From the NCBI RefSeq assembly GCF_014698735.1, contig NZ_JACJTQ010000019.1:54783-118782 (forward strand): a DNA stretch of 64,000 bases, given 5' to 3'. Source of the stretch: Anabaena catenula FACHB-362 (GTDB taxonomy: Bacteria; Cyanobacteriota; Cyanobacteriia; Cyanobacteriales; Nostocaceae). The notes beneath the pieces were generated by a model. It was not told where the DNA came from, searched no databases, and saw only the letters and a program-made list of their open reading frames with translations. This document shows positions 26,880 through 37,159 of this stretch, in pieces. A program made the position numbers and the translations under genes. Position 1 is the first letter of the stretch. Every line of letters starts with the position of its first letter.

Positions 26880-28463
26880 TTAACTCTGTTCTAACAAAAA
26901 CCTGACACTTTCCGCAATCCTTTCTTCCAACTCCCGCGCTTCCACATTCAAAACTTCCAACTCCTCATTCAACTCCTCCAACCTTTCCGCAAAATCAAAA
27001 TCCTCCACAACCTTCTCCGCAACTCCCACATAACGACCAGGGTTTAAACTCCAACCTTGTGCTTCTATCTCATTAATAGTTGCAACCTTACACAACCCAG
27101 CAACATCAATATATTTACCTTCTGGGAATTTCTCTTGTAGAGATAATTCATGAATTATCCCTACGTCTTCATGATTTGTTTCTACTGCTTCACCTCTATA
27201 TAACCTGACAATATTAGCGATAAACTCTATCTGTGCTGATGTAAATTCTCGATGCGCTCTATCAATTTGTGTAAAAATATGTCTAGCATCAAGAAACAAA
27301 ATCTTATTCTTACGAATTGTATCTCTTTTCCCCCTATCAAAAAACCATAAAGTACAAGGTAAAGTCACGGTGTAGAAGAAATTAGAACCTACAGCAACCA
27401 TGACATCTACTACACCTAATTGGATTAATTTTTTGCGAATTTCTAACTCAGAACTTCTCGCATCACTAGCAGAGTTAGCCATGACAAATCCGGCTCTGCC
27501 TGTTTCATTTAAATTACTATAAAATAAATTAATCCAGATATAGTTAGCATTATCTGTTTTGGGTAATCCCAACTCTTGAAAGCGGATATCACCTTTCATT
27601 TTTTCCTTATCCACCTTATCAACATTAAATGGTGGATTTGCCATCACAAAATCAAAATAGTTAATATAATCTATATCTGCATGATTAATTCCATAATAAG
27701 TATTACCTTGTTTTATATTTCCTGAAAGTCCATGTACTGCTAAATTCATCTGACATAAATTTACAGTTTCTTCTACTTTCTCCTGACCATAAATACTAAT
27801 TTCTTTACTAGGATTCTTTTTATGTCTTTCTATAAATTTCGCACTTTGAACAAACATACCCCCAGAACCGCACGCAGGGTCATATATACGCCCGTAATAT
27901 GGTTCTATTATTTCCACAATTAATTTAACTATAGAAGTAGGTGTAAAGAATTCTCCACCTTTTTGCCCTTCACTCATGGCAAATTTACCAAGGAAGTATT
28001 CATAAATCTTCCCGAAAGCATCCCCTTCTAAATCTGCACCAAAATCAATTTTATTAAACTTTTTTAATAATTCAACTAATAATTCATTATCTAAATTAGT
28101 ATAGCTATTAGGTAAAGCCCCTTCTAAATCTTTATTTTCTTTTTCTATTGCCTTCATGGCATCATTTATCTTTTTACCAAAATTTTCATCTTCAGGTAAA
28201 TTGAGTAAATAAGAAAATCTTGCCTCTTCGGGTAAATACATGACACCTTTATCATGATAATCACCTTTATTAATTTTTCTTCTACTGCTTCCTTTGCTTT
28301 TTAATTCCTGCTCAATTTTGGTAAATTTCCAATCAGCATAACGCAGAAAAATCAAGCCTAATACTGGTACAGAATATTCAGAAGATTTAAGTTTAGAATT
28401 TGCCCTGAGTTCATCAGCAGCATCCCATAAACGCTTTTCTAAATCTGTTGTGTTGGCAGCCAT
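26880..28463 (-). CDS. hsdM: Type I restriction-modification methyltransferase subunit
   Basis: A 527-residue N6-adenine methyltransferase. The N-terminal helical domain ([23 protein letters not shown]) is followed by the SAM-binding motif [11 protein letters not shown] near 195-204 and the catalytic NPPF near 273-276 ([10 protein letters not shown]). The C terminus is a coiled-coil ending [20 protein letters not shown]. With HsdS it methylates the recognition site; with HsdR it restricts unmodified DNA. It is the first gene of the operon; a similar C-terminal segment is repeated as a remnant just before hsdS. Confidence 0.96.
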   Translation of the reverse strand: MAANTTDLEKRLWDAADELRANSKLKSSEYSVPVLGLIFLRYADWKFTKIEQELKSKGSSRRKINKGDYHDKGVMYLPEEARFSYLLNLPEDENFGKKINDAMKAIEKENKDLEGALPNSYTNLDNELLVELLKKFNKIDFGADLEGDAFGKIYEYFLGKFAMSEGQKGGEFFTPTSIVKLIVEIIEPYYGRIYDPACGSGGMFVQSAKFIERHKKNPSKEISIYGQEKVEETVNLCQMNLAVHGLSGNIKQGNTYYGINHADIDYINYFDFVMANPPFNVDKVDKEKMKGDIRFQELGLPKTDNANYIWINLFYSNLNETGRAGFVMANSASDARSSELEIRKKLIQLGVVDVMVAVGSNFFYTVTLPCTLWFFDRGKRDTIRKNKILFLDARHIFTQIDRAHREFTSAQIEFIANIVRLYRGEAVETNHEDVGIIHELSLQEKFPEGKYIDVAGLCKVATINEIEAQGWSLNPGRYVGVAEKVVEDFDFAERLEELNEELEVLNVEARELEERIAESVRFLLEQS

Positions 28464-28611
28464 AGAGGAACAATCATAATGAAACCTTATGAATTGTACG
28501 ACTATCTGTACCTTAAAATACCTGATTACATATAATTGTTAGATACAGCAGATTGCAGATCAATGAGGTACAGAATCTAGATTGAAACCTATACACCAAG
28601 CCAGTTTTACT

Positions 28612-28643
<32 letters not shown>

Positions 28644-28720
28644 CTGTATGTGATACAATGCTAAAGTACAGCCAACTTATGCAAATGGCTGAAATTATTG
28701 ATTTTTCTATGATTTCAAAA

Positions 28721-28792
28721 AGCCCGTGACGAGGATTGAACTCGTGACCTCACCCTTACCAAGGGTGTGCTCTACCACTGAGCCACACGGGC
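28721..28792 (-). tRNA. tRNA-Thr (GGT)
   Basis: A 72-nt cloverleaf on the minus strand. Acceptor GCCCGTG pairs with CACGGGC; the D arm has GGCTCAGTGGTAGAGC; the anticodon stem CACCC/GGGTG encloses TTGGTAA, giving anticodon GGT; the T arm has GGTTCAATCC-type sequence (GAGTTCAATCCTC). No CCA is encoded. Confidence 0.95.
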
Positions 28793-28881
28793 AAAATTAG
28801 ACTTGATTTTTGAAATATAAGTTACAAAGCTGAGAAGTTTACTCGACACTCAGCTATTGTAACTCACATCTCTAGAAGTGG

Positions 28882-28964
28882 TGGGCCGAGCTGGATTTGA
28901 ACCAGCGTAGGCGTAAACCAACGGATTTACAGTCCGTCTCCATTAACCACTCGGACATCGACCC
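28882..28964 (-). tRNA. tRNA-Tyr (GTA)
   Basis: An 83-nt class II tRNA on the minus strand. Acceptor GGGTCGA pairs with TCGGCCC (one G-U); the anticodon stem ACGGA/TCCGT encloses CTGTAAA, giving GTA; a long variable arm follows; the T loop has GGTTCAAATCC. It lies 89 bp from tRNA-Thr on the same strand. Confidence 0.95.
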
Positions 28965-29075
28965 GTTCTGTCCCACGTTTTACAATAATATCACTAGTTC
29001 TCTGGTTTGGCAAGGGCTAAAAACAATTTTTTTCTTTAAAAACTAGAAAGCTTGTAAATAATGGGTTTCGAGTGG

Positions 29076-30896
29076 TTAAACGATGATATCTCCTGTTTCT
29101 TGCAGGGAGTGTAAGCGGTGGTAAATGCCTTCTTGGCGCAATAACTCAGCGTGGCTACCTACTTCGGCAATTCTTCCTTGGTCTAGAACCACGATTTTAT
29201 CGGCTTCTCTGACTGTGGTGAGACGGTGGGCGATGATAATTGTGGTACGAGTTCCTTGAATTGAACGCATGGCTAATTGAATGGAACGCTCAGACTCGTA
29301 ATCTAGGCTAGAGGTAGCTTCATCAAAAATCAGTATGTCCGGTTCTACCAATAACGCCCTAGCAATTCCTAAGCGCTGTCTTTGTCCACCTGATAACCTC
29401 ACACCTCTTTCACCCACAACTGTGTAATAACCTTGGGGTAGGTGCTGAACTACTTCGTCAACTTTGGCAATTCGACAAGCTTCCTGTACTTGCTCAAAGG
29501 TTGCATTTGGCCGACCATATTTGAGGTTATCTAAGATAGTACCGTTAAAAACATCTACTTCTTGGTGAACGATCGCTAATCTACGTCTATAATTACCTAC
29601 ATCTAAGGTGCGAATGTCTTCACCATCAATCAAAATTTGCCCTGTTTGCGGTTCAAAATAGCGCAAAAGCAACTTTACTAAAGTAGATTTACCAGATCCA
29701 GATATTCCCACTAAGGCTACTGTTTGATATGGCTCAATCAAGAGATTTATATCTTGCAAAACTTGACGGTTGCTATCATATCCAAAACTAATGTGAGAGA
29801 ATTCTAATTTGCCAGTAAATTCATAAGGAATTTTTGTCGAAATTTCTTCTGATATAAGTCCATCTGAATCTACTCCTGATGGTGTTTGCAGAAATTCATG
29901 AAACCGCATCATAGCAGAATAGCGACGAGCAAAAGATTCGGCTAGATTGCTGATGGGTTCTAACTCAGAATATGCCATGCTAGAAAGAGTTAAAGTCATT
30001 ACAAAATGACCAAGAGAAATTTTACCGTTTAGTGTAGCGACTAGAGTTAGACCCAAAATCATAAACACACAAAACTGAATCACAGTCTTTTGCAAAGTTG
30101 CCAGTTTCACATAACCTTTGTGAAGTCGGTAATCAACTACTTTTAATTCTCGATGCAAACGTTGTTTTTGTCGCTCAAGTTCCTTTGCTTCTGTTGCAAA
30201 TGCTTTAACTGTTTTGATGTTTGTGACAATTTCTGATGTGCGGCTTTCTGTGTTCTCCATATATTTATCTAATCCCATTTCGCAGCCAATTAGCTGCTGC
30301 AATTGCTTCAAGCTAAAGCTGAGGATAAGTATAAAAGAAATCAGAAATAAAGCTGCAATTCGCCATTCTATAAAGGCAATAAATACAAATATTCCCAATA
30401 CACGCAATAATTTAGGAATAAATTGACCGGCAATTTCAGGATAACCCCAGGTGTGGTTAGCAAGACCTCTAGCTATTCTTCCTGCTATACGTCCGGGGTT
30501 ATTTTCATCATAAAATTCTAGTGGAAGTGTGAGAATTTTGGCTATGGCTGTTTGGGTTTTATCTCGACGCGCTCTTAAGGCTATATCCCAGTGAAACCAA
30601 AGAGTTAACCAAGGCTGTGTGGGCGCTCTAACTACGGTAACCAAAAATATTAAACCTAGTAATAAAGCCAGCGATAGAGATTTATTAACTGGATAATTTG
30701 TGATATTTGCAAGGGTAAAAATTGCTTCTTGTACTGGTTTGTCTAAGGGTTGATTAGACAAAACATTTAATATTTGTCCAATCGCATAAGGTACAACTAA
30801 ATCAATAATTTCGTAAAGACTGGATGCGGTAATGCTGAAAATACTCAACTTCCAGTAAGGACGAAAATAATTGATAATATCTCGAAAATTCGCCAT
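29076..30896 (-). CDS. ABC exporter, fused permease and ATPase (MsbA-like)
   Basis: A 606-residue half-transporter starting at ATG 30896 (a TTG three codons upstream is possible). Residues about 1-320 form a six-helix exporter domain. The ATPase follows, with Walker A GISGSGKST near 400, the signature LSGGQRQRLGIARALL, Walker B DILIFDEATSSLD and the H-loop IIAHRL. It should act as a homodimer exporting a lipid, glycan or small molecule. The substrate cannot be told from sequence and no partner gene is adjacent. Confidence 0.93.
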   Translation of the reverse strand: MANFRDIINYFRPYWKLSIFSITASSLYEIIDLVVPYAIGQILNVLSNQPLDKPVQEAIFTLANITNYPVNKSLSLALLLGLIFLVTVVRAPTQPWLTLWFHWDIALRARRDKTQTAIAKILTLPLEFYDENNPGRIAGRIARGLANHTWGYPEIAGQFIPKLLRVLGIFVFIAFIEWRIAALFLISFILILSFSLKQLQQLIGCEMGLDKYMENTESRTSEIVTNIKTVKAFATEAKELERQKQRLHRELKVVDYRLHKGYVKLATLQKTVIQFCVFMILGLTLVATLNGKISLGHFVMTLTLSSMAYSELEPISNLAESFARRYSAMMRFHEFLQTPSGVDSDGLISEEISTKIPYEFTGKLEFSHISFGYDSNRQVLQDINLLIEPYQTVALVGISGSGKSTLVKLLLRYFEPQTGQILIDGEDIRTLDVGNYRRRLAIVHQEVDVFNGTILDNLKYGRPNATFEQVQEACRIAKVDEVVQHLPQGYYTVVGERGVRLSGGQRQRLGIARALLVEPDILIFDEATSSLDYESERSIQLAMRSIQGTRTTIIIAHRLTTVREADKIVVLDQGRIAEVGSHAELLRQEGIYHRLHSLQETGDIIV

Positions 30897-30984
30897 GATT
30901 AACAATATTATAAAGCATGACCATTAGCTGATAAACTTTATACTACAGTTATGCTACAAAAGAGTCAAGCTGTAAACGATTAAA

Positions 30985-31779
30985 TCATTCTTGAGACATA
31001 TTTTGCTGTGCTGGGGACAAAAAATCGAGTCGATAACGATAAAGAGCAACCGGTCGAGAACCAGCTGTAAAATAATCTGGATCTTGCGGAGAAAGGTAGA
31101 CAGCAGTAACTTGATCTGCTTCAATAGATGGATGAGATTTTGAAAGTTTGTGGTAAGCAGTAGTAGATTCTACAGAATTAAAATAGGGACGAGAACCACC
31201 TTTAAATAATTGTTGAAATACTTCTGTGGTGATAAACTGATTAGGTGATGTTTCTGTAGCGCGTGCAGTGACAATAGAAACTAATTGACGTTCGCCACGT
31301 AAGAAGGTAATTTGACGATTCGGTGATTGTGGATCTATTTTGACTGCTAAAATAGCATCATTTCCTAAATAAGCTCTTGATAAATTTAAGCTGTTAAATA
31401 CTCTATCAGCTACTAATATTTGATTTTTACTATCTGTTTTGGGGATAAGTTTTGAACCTGAAACTTGCGGTTTAACTTTTATAAATCTCACTAAAAAACT
31501 GATAGGTTGATTTAGTTGGCGACGATTTCCTTCAAACCCAGGTGTGATGATATCTGGTGCTAAAGGTGCGGCTAAATCTACTAAAGTACTGGTAACTTGC
31601 CAATTTCCAGCCATCCAATCAGGATATACTAAATCCCCCTCGGCTGGTTTAACTGAAGTTAATTTTTCCCATTGAGGAAAATTTGCTAATCTTTCTGCTA
31701 ATTCTCCGGCTTGAGCTTCGCTATTTCCTAGTAGGAGTAAAAGCATTAAAAAAAAGCTAAAACTTATTTTAATAAACAT
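30985..31779 (-). CDS. Conserved cyanobacterial exported protein (DUF6816-like)
   Basis: A 264-residue protein with an N-terminal signal peptide (residues 1-24, FFLMLLLLLGNSEAQA). The mature part starts LAERLANFPQWEK and has PDWMAGNWQVTSTLVDLAAPL, a beta-rich lipocalin-like look, and ends with SPQDPDYFTAGSRPVALYRYRLDF. I believe it matches a family conserved in cyanobacteria and plant chloroplast lumen (DUF6816), from memory. Function unknown. Confidence 0.62.
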   Translation of the reverse strand: MFIKISFSFFLMLLLLLGNSEAQAGELAERLANFPQWEKLTSVKPAEGDLVYPDWMAGNWQVTSTLVDLAAPLAPDIITPGFEGNRRQLNQPISFLVRFIKVKPQVSGSKLIPKTDSKNQILVADRVFNSLNLSRAYLGNDAILAVKIDPQSPNRQITFLRGERQLVSIVTARATETSPNQFITTEVFQQLFKGGSRPYFNSVESTTAYHKLSKSHPSIEADQVTAVYLSPQDPDYFTAGSRPVALYRYRLDFLSPAQQNMSQE

Positions 31780-31839
31780 ACTAATATTAGATTTTAGGAA
31801 GATTTAGCGTTGATGATTGGTGTCAATTGATATTTTTAA

Positions 31840-31884
31840 GGGAGGCAGAGCCTCCTAATTGCATTCCCAGTCAGAGACTGGGAA
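31840..31884. repeat. Two AGA-loop hairpins in tandem
   Basis: Hairpin 1 at 31840-31856: GGAGGC-AGA-GCCTCC with an outer G-U pair. Hairpin 2 at 31864-31884: perfect 9-bp stem TTCCCAGTC-AGA-GACTGGGAA. Both share the AGA loop with the hairpin at 3791-3811, although the stems differ. Confidence 0.75.
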
Positions 31885-31906
31885 CGAGAGGAATTTAGGT
31901 ATTAAA

Positions 31907-32314
31907 TTACAGCGTCTCAATTGGTAAAGGTTGCCAAACTTCTCCATACTTTTCTTTTAAAGCTTGCCAAAATTCTACTTGACCTGGTTCATATTCTCCG
32001 GGTTTGCCCCATTGTAGAAATATGCTTAATGCAGGTTCTTGTTTTTCATCTAAAAGCCGAATTGCATAAGTTGTAAAGTTGCCTCTTTTTGCTTCACCTG
32101 TTTCAAATTTCACTTGAGTAATTTTGTCCATATTCAGGTGAAATTCAAAGTCATCTGTGTGCATATTTGCATATTTGCCTTTGAGCAATTCGGCATAAAA
32201 TAGTTTTTCAATCTTACATCTTGCTTCTAAAACAGTGGCGCTGCTGGTGACAATGAGCCTGACATTACCTAAGTTTTGGCAATCTTCTATAAATTCTCTC
32301 AAAGTGGTATTCAT
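31907..32314 (-). CDS. ChuX/HutX-like heme-utilisation family protein (tentative)
   Basis: A 135-residue soluble protein. The pattern FHLNMDKITQVKFETGE, then YAIRLLDEKQEPALSIFLQW, then QVEFWQALKEKYGEVWQPL resembles the HutX/ChuX/HemS half-domain, in which strands of this type pack around heme. Conserved heme ligands cannot be confirmed. No heme transport gene is next to it. A hypothetical protein is the cautious name. Confidence 0.55.
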   Translation of the reverse strand: MNTTLREFIEDCQNLGNVRLIVTSSATVLEARCKIEKLFYAELLKGKYANMHTDDFEFHLNMDKITQVKFETGEAKRGNFTTYAIRLLDEKQEPALSIFLQWGKPGEYEPGQVEFWQALKEKYGEVWQPLPIETL

Positions 32315-32432
32315 AAGCTGTTTTTTTTAGTAATGATTAATGACTAATAACTAATGATTTATTGATGTTAGAAGCCCACGTATTTATGGGATCAATCTAA
32401 AATCTAAAATCCAAAATTATCTGACTAATTGA

Positions 32433-33386
32433 CTATTTGTCGTACTGTTCATAGGCAGCAACAATGCGCTGTACTAGAGGATGACGCACGACATCTTTCT
32501 GGGTAAATTCGCAGAAGGCAATGCCTTCAACGTGTTTAAGAATTTGTAAAGCTATAGATAGACCTGATTGTTGGTTAATTGGTAAATCGGTTTGGGTGAT
32601 GTCACCTGTAATTACCATGCGAGAACCAAAACCCAAGCGAGTCAAAACCATTTTCATCTGCGCGGGTGTGGTATTTTGGGCTTCATCAACAATTACAAAG
32701 GCGTTACTCAAAGTCCGCCCCCGCATATAGGCGAGGGGTGCAACTTCAATTACACCGCGTTCTATCAAATTAGGGACTTTTTCGGGGTCGATAAATTCAT
32801 GAATAGCATCATAAAGGGGGCGGAGATAGGGATCGACTTTTTGCTGCAAATCTCCGGGTAGAAATCCAAGTTTTTCACCGGCTTCGACGGCTGGACGGGT
32901 TAAAATTATGCGTTCAAACTGATTAGAGAGGAGTTCTTGGACGGCGACAACAACGGCGAGATAGGTTTTACCAGTTCCAGCTGGTCCAATACCAAAGGTG
33001 AGGTCTCGTTTGCGGATGGATTCGATGTATTGTCGCTGACGAAAGGTTTTGGCGCGAATTTCTTGACCCCGGCGAGTTTTGGAAAGGATGTCTCGCTGTA
33101 GGTCTTGTAGTTCACCTTGGCGATCGCTCTCTATAGCTTGACGGGCTGTTAAAATGTCAGCAGTTGAGATATTATTACCTTTACTCCAGAGACTTTCGAG
33201 CGATCGCACTAATTGCGCCGCTAGTTCAACTTGCTTGTCTGTCCCAGCAATCAGTAGTTCCTGTCCACGTAAAACTAAGCTGGCTCCTGTTTGTTGAGAT
33301 AGGAATTTGAGATTTGCTTCCCCATATCCTGCTAGTGCGATCGCACTAGGAATATTAGGCAGCTGAATTGTTAAAGCACCTGCCAT
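32433..33386 (-). CDS. PhoH family ATPase
   Basis: A 317-residue protein. Residues about 1-75 resemble a KH-like domain (ANLKFLSQQTGASLVLRGQELLIAG) and about 110-317 the PhoH ATPase: Walker A GPAGTGKTYLAVV near 138, EAGEKLGFLPGDLQQKVDPYLRP, Walker B FVIVDEAQNTTPAQMK near 230, and TGDITQTDLP. Family members are thought to act in RNA handling. It lies downstream of khpA, rpsP and ffh on the same strand, a grouping seen in other cyanobacteria, but with a 600-bp gap. Confidence 0.94.
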   Translation of the reverse strand: MAGALTIQLPNIPSAIALAGYGEANLKFLSQQTGASLVLRGQELLIAGTDKQVELAAQLVRSLESLWSKGNNISTADILTARQAIESDRQGELQDLQRDILSKTRRGQEIRAKTFRQRQYIESIRKRDLTFGIGPAGTGKTYLAVVVAVQELLSNQFERIILTRPAVEAGEKLGFLPGDLQQKVDPYLRPLYDAIHEFIDPEKVPNLIERGVIEVAPLAYMRGRTLSNAFVIVDEAQNTTPAQMKMVLTRLGFGSRMVITGDITQTDLPINQQSGLSIALQILKHVEGIAFCEFTQKDVVRHPLVQRIVAAYEQYDK

Positions 33387-33987
33387 AGTTTTTTAGCAAT
33401 TAGGTGAGAAGCCGTTTTTGACAAAGTTCGTATTTTCCTAAAGAAGCCAACAAAATATTTTTTTAAATTTTTATAAGAATTGAATATATTTTAACCTGAA
33501 ATATGATTTAAAAATTACTTGTTTGAAAATAGTTATAGTAGAGAATTCTTAACTATTAACAGCCTTCAAAGTCTTTTGGTACCTGGGTTTGACGGTGAGT
33601 TTATGTCATCAAGCTTGTATTAGTAAAATAGTGTCAGCAATTAAACCCTCTTACCGCTTGGCTTTGTGAATATATTTTGGACTTCATTTACCTGCAATAT
33701 GCAGTGTATCAATTAAAAAAATATACCATCGGTTTTCGGGCAGGGTGCAGGGTGCAGGGGGAGGAAAAGTCGTTTTGATTAGCCGAAATTGAATAATTTA
33801 TTTTTTGGAGTTCCCTAAAGATAAAATTCTATTGATTCTGAGAATAGGCCAGCAACAGATGTCTATACTTTACTGATAATTCCGTCATAGTAACGAAAGA
33901 TTCCGAAAAGATTTGACTATCTTGTTGCTACCTGTCTCAATCTTTCCCACAACTGATTACGGGTTGAGTTCTCTCAAATTTCCCAGT
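33387..33987. other. 601-bp gap between khpA and phoH
   Basis: AT-rich, no ORF I would trust on either strand. It has a short GGGCAGGGTGCAGGGTGCAGG repeat region near 33738-33763. A small RNA or a long phoH leader is possible but I see no diagnostic structure. Confidence 0.4.
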
Positions 33988-34380
33988 TTAGACCAAGCGA
34001 GAACGGGGTTTAGCAACAGGCATGGGAATGTTTCCACTTCTTTCTCTCGATTTTGGTGGTGGTATTCTTTCTTCCTGTTCTTCATCAAAAGACATACCAT
34101 CTCGACTTTGGGAACTGCTGCCGTAGATGTCCAGGTATACTGATTGCCCTGCCAGTTCTGCGGCGGCGGAGATTACTGTGCGAATCGCCTGAATATTGCG
34201 TCCTCCGCGACCAAAGACTTTTCCTTTGTCTGTGGCTTCAAAGGCGATGCGAATCCAAGCCCGTTTCAGGTTTTCAGATATTTCACAATCGACGCTTAAA
34301 GACTCTGGAGATTCTAAAAACGGTTGTACTAGAAACTTAACCAGCCCAACATAGTTAGGACTGGTTGTTAGTGATTTCAT
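33988..34380 (-). CDS. khpA: KH-domain RNA-binding protein
   Basis: A 130-residue protein starting at ATG 34380 (MKSLTTSPNYVGLVKFLVQPF); the longer frame to 34425 would run into the rpsP end and has no support. A single KH domain covers about 10-90, with the GxxG loop GRGGRNIQAIRTVISAAA. The last 40 residues are a charged tail with SREERIPPP-type sequence, longer than most KhpA proteins. KhpA binds RNA, often with KhpB. It lies 7 bp after rpsP, as in many Gram-positive and cyanobacterial genomes. Confidence 0.85.
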   Translation of the reverse strand: MKSLTTSPNYVGLVKFLVQPFLESPESLSVDCEISENLKRAWIRIAFEATDKGKVFGRGGRNIQAIRTVISAAAELAGQSVYLDIYGSSSQSRDGMSFDEEQEERIPPPKSRERSGNIPMPVAKPRSRLV

Positions 34381-34387
34381 CTCAAGT

Positions 34388-34648
34388 TTATGATGCGGCT
34401 GTTGCACTGACCTGTTCAAAAACATTAGCTTTTACAAGGATGCGACGTACAGTGTCGGTGGGTTGAGCGCCTTGCTGTAGTCGCTTGACGATGCCGGGAA
34501 TGTCTAGTCTGACTTCATCGGTTCTGGGGTTGTAGAATCCTAGTTCTTCTAGGGGACGACCATCACGGCGAGATAGGTCGTTAATAGCAATAATGCGGTA
34601 ACTTGCTTCCCGCTTTTTACCGAATCGCTTCAAGCGCAGTTTGATCAT
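34388..34648 (-). CDS. rpsP: 30S ribosomal protein S16
   Basis: An 86-residue protein from ATG 34648: [40 protein letters not shown] and the C-terminal [12 protein letters not shown] are all S16. Upstream in-frame sequence to 34867 overlaps ffh and is not coding. Second gene of the ffh-rpsP-khpA cluster; 154 bp separates it from ffh. Confidence 0.96.
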   Translation of the reverse strand: MIKLRLKRFGKKREASYRIIAINDLSRRDGRPLEELGFYNPRTDEVRLDIPGIVKRLQQGAQPTDTVRRILVKANVFEQVSATAAS

Positions 34649-34802
34649 GTCGAGAAATCGTTCTCCTGTTTGTAGGTAGTGATTTTGTGAATGAAATGAT
34701 AATTCTAGCACGTTGTCAGTGGAAGAAGGCAAAAGCCAAGAGGCAAGAGGTTGAACGTTAATTTCTCCTGTTCCCTCTTTCCTATTCCCTATTCCCTCTC
34801 GC

Positions 34803-36254
34803 CTAAAGAGTGCCAAAGCCTTTTTTCTTTTTCTCTTTCTTTTTCTTTTGGGCGGGTAGTGCGCCACCGGGATAACCGCGCCAACCTGGGGAAGGGCGAT
34901 TGCCTGCGGCTAAGGGGTTGCCGCCGCCGCCGAACATTCCTGGCATACCGGGGAAATTGCCTTGACCCATTTGTTGCATGAGCGATCGCATTTTTTGGAA
35001 ATCAGCTACCAATTTGCTGACATCTGCTTCTCTATAGCCTGAACCCGAAGCAATTCGCCGCCGCCGACTGGGAGAACTAGATAATAAATCTGGATCACGC
35101 CGTTCTTGGCCAGTCATGGAATTAATCATGGCTTCACAGCGTTTTAGCTGGGTTTCCCCTTGCTTTAACTGGTCATCGGAAAGCTTGCCCATGCCCGGAA
35201 TCATCTTCATGATCCCACCCAAAGAACCCATATTTTTCAACAAACGCATCTGTTTGAGAAAATCTGTAAAGTCGAACTTCGCCGACAAAATTTTCTCTTG
35301 CATTTGCTCGGCATCGGCCAAGTCTATTTCTTCCTGGGCTTTTTCTACTAAAGTCAGAACGTCTCCCATACCGAGAATCCGGGAAGCCATCCGGTCAGGA
35401 TAAAACGGTTGCAGCGCCTCGACTTTTTCACCGACACCGACAAACTTAATCGGCGCACCGGAAATTTGGCGTACTGACAAGGCTGCACCACCCCGGCTAT
35501 CACCATCCATTTTGGTCAGGATTGCCCCAGTAATCCCAATTTGAACATGGAAGGTGCGGGTGAGATTTGCAGCCTCTTGACCAGTCATTGAGTCAACAAC
35601 CAAGAGGGTTTCATCTGGTTGGACTGTTGACTTTATCCGGGCTAATTCCGCCATCATCTCTTGGTCAATTTGTAACCGACCGGCGGTATCAATAATGACT
35701 GTATTTATCCCTTCAGCCCTGGCGCGTTCCACACCTTGGCGGGCAATTTCTACAGGATCTGCGTCGCTACCTAATTCAAATACTGGTACATCAATTTGCT
35801 TACCGAGTGTGATTAGCTGGTCAATAGCTGCGGGACGATATATGTCTGTGGCGACTAACAAGCAACTACGCTCTAATTTCCGTAAATGTAAAGCTAATTT
35901 AGCGGTAGCGGTGGTTTTACCAGTACCTTGTAAACCAGCCATGAGGACGACAGTGGTTTTACCCTCAACTTCTGCCAGGGGAACATTTTCTTCCCCCATT
36001 ACCTGCACCAGTTCATCGTAAACAATTTTGATAAACTGTTGGTCAGGACGCACGCCTGCAATTACCTCGGCTCCTTGAGCTTTGGTTTCAACTTCGGTAA
36101 TAAAATCTTTAACGACTTGGAGGTTGACATCTGCTTCCAACAAGGCGCGGCGCACTTCCCGCAAAGCGTCTTGAATGTTGGATTGAGAGATTTTATCTTG
36201 TCCCCGCAGTTTTTTCCAGGCGGACTCTAAACGGTCAGACAGTGCATCAAACAT
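34803..36254 (-). CDS. ffh: Signal recognition particle protein Ffh
   Basis: A 483-residue SRP54 GTPase that delivers nascent membrane proteins with 4.5S RNA. N domain: [20 protein letters not shown] domain: P-loop [15 protein letters not shown] near 107-120, [28 protein letters not shown] domain: [19 protein letters not shown] and [20 protein letters not shown]. The tail has the glycine-rich and lysine-rich ends typical of cyanobacterial Ffh. Full length. Confidence 0.98.
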   Translation of the reverse strand: MFDALSDRLESAWKKLRGQDKISQSNIQDALREVRRALLEADVNLQVVKDFITEVETKAQGAEVIAGVRPDQQFIKIVYDELVQVMGEENVPLAEVEGKTTVVLMAGLQGTGKTTATAKLALHLRKLERSCLLVATDIYRPAAIDQLITLGKQIDVPVFELGSDADPVEIARQGVERARAEGINTVIIDTAGRLQIDQEMMAELARIKSTVQPDETLLVVDSMTGQEAANLTRTFHVQIGITGAILTKMDGDSRGGAALSVRQISGAPIKFVGVGEKVEALQPFYPDRMASRILGMGDVLTLVEKAQEEIDLADAEQMQEKILSAKFDFTDFLKQMRLLKNMGSLGGIMKMIPGMGKLSDDQLKQGETQLKRCEAMINSMTGQERRDPDLLSSSPSRRRRIASGSGYREADVSKLVADFQKMRSLMQQMGQGNFPGMPGMFGGGGNPLAAGNRPSPGWRGYPGGALPAQKKKKEKKKKGFGTL

Positions 36255-36631
36255 AATTCAGTTACAACGTAGTTAGTCAATGGGGGAGTCTGAATTGCTG
36301 CTGGGTGCGATTCAGAAAAGGATGCTCTTTACCAGCTTAGTAGTTTTCATGGCGAGTGTAGCAAGGGTATGCCTATATCTATGATGAAATAGCTAACTCT
36401 TGTTAATGTGGGGCAGGGGGCAGGGAGCAGGGGGAGGAAAAGTAAGTACCCATGCATCAATGTTCAATATTTACAGGATTTACGCACGAATCATGAACTA
36501 TTGAACCGCGAAGACGCAAAGAACGCGAAGGAAAGAGGGTTTGAAAGGTTTTTTTCGTAAGTCCTGTTTTTTAACCGAGTACCGTGGGTCTAAATCCCCG
36601 TCACAAAAATTAATTACAAATTACGAATTAT
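36255..36631. other. 377-bp intergenic region with repeats
   Basis: Between ffh and the 36632 gene, both on the minus strand. It holds a GGGCAGGGGGCAGGGAGCAG-type stretch at 36411-36438 and the 28-bp repeat at 36503-36530. Otherwise no gene or RNA recognised; the ffh promoter should lie near the 36255 side. Confidence 0.5.
36503..36530 (+). repeat. Dispersed 28-bp intergenic repeat, copy B
   Basis: Begins GAACCGCGAAGACGCAAAG and ends AACGCGAAG; matches the minus-strand copy at 13693-13720 at 26 of 28 positions. Confidence 0.7.
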
Positions 36632-37117
36632 TTAAGAACTGCCTTTTTTTGATTGATTGACTGCTGGTTTTGAACGTTCCTGTTGATAAAAACGGACAAC
36701 TTTTTTAACGTAGTCAGCAGTAAAACCTTTGTCACAGCCTGTATAATTACCAGTCATCCACCAACAAGCGACTCCACGCACAGCAGCGGTTTCGTTATTT
36801 TTTGTAGTTTGAATTTGATTATTTAACTCCCGTTGTGTGATGCAGGAGATAACTTGACGGGCTATTTTGGGGTTATTTTCAAACTGAGTTGGTGTTAATT
36901 CTTTTTTCAGACAAGTTTTTGACCAACCTTTGAGAGTGTCTGGTTTGACTTGCCATTCACTATAATATCCATCATTGGGATTGTTGGTCTGGGGTGCAGC
37001 TAGTCGCAGTGCTTCTACCATTGCGGCAACTTTGGGATCTGCAACTGGTTGCTGTGCTTGAGCTAAGAATGGCGATAGTCCTAAGCTGATCATAAATGCG
37101 GCGAGTAGCGATCGCAT
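36632..37117 (-). CDS. Small exported protein of unknown function
   Basis: A 161-residue protein with a signal peptide (residues 1-21, ending LAQA). The mature part has four cysteines (TCLKKE, SCITQ, ACWWMTG, GCDKGF) that may form two disulphides in the periplasm, and a YYSEWQVKPDTLKGWSK segment. I do not recognise the family. It is 42 bp from the upstream aminopeptidase gene, so the two may be co-transcribed. Confidence 0.75.
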   Translation of the reverse strand: MRSLLAAFMISLGLSPFLAQAQQPVADPKVAAMVEALRLAAPQTNNPNDGYYSEWQVKPDTLKGWSKTCLKKELTPTQFENNPKIARQVISCITQRELNNQIQTTKNNETAAVRGVACWWMTGNYTGCDKGFTADYVKKVVRFYQQERSKPAVNQSKKGSS

Positions 37118-37159
37118 GGGCTTGCTCCTGATAACTTTGAATTTGTCTCACGATTTAGT

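Noticed and set aside
34649..34867. N-terminal extension of S16
   Set aside because: The extension overlaps ffh and reads low-complexity KRKRKRKK sequence; S16 proper begins at ATG 34648.
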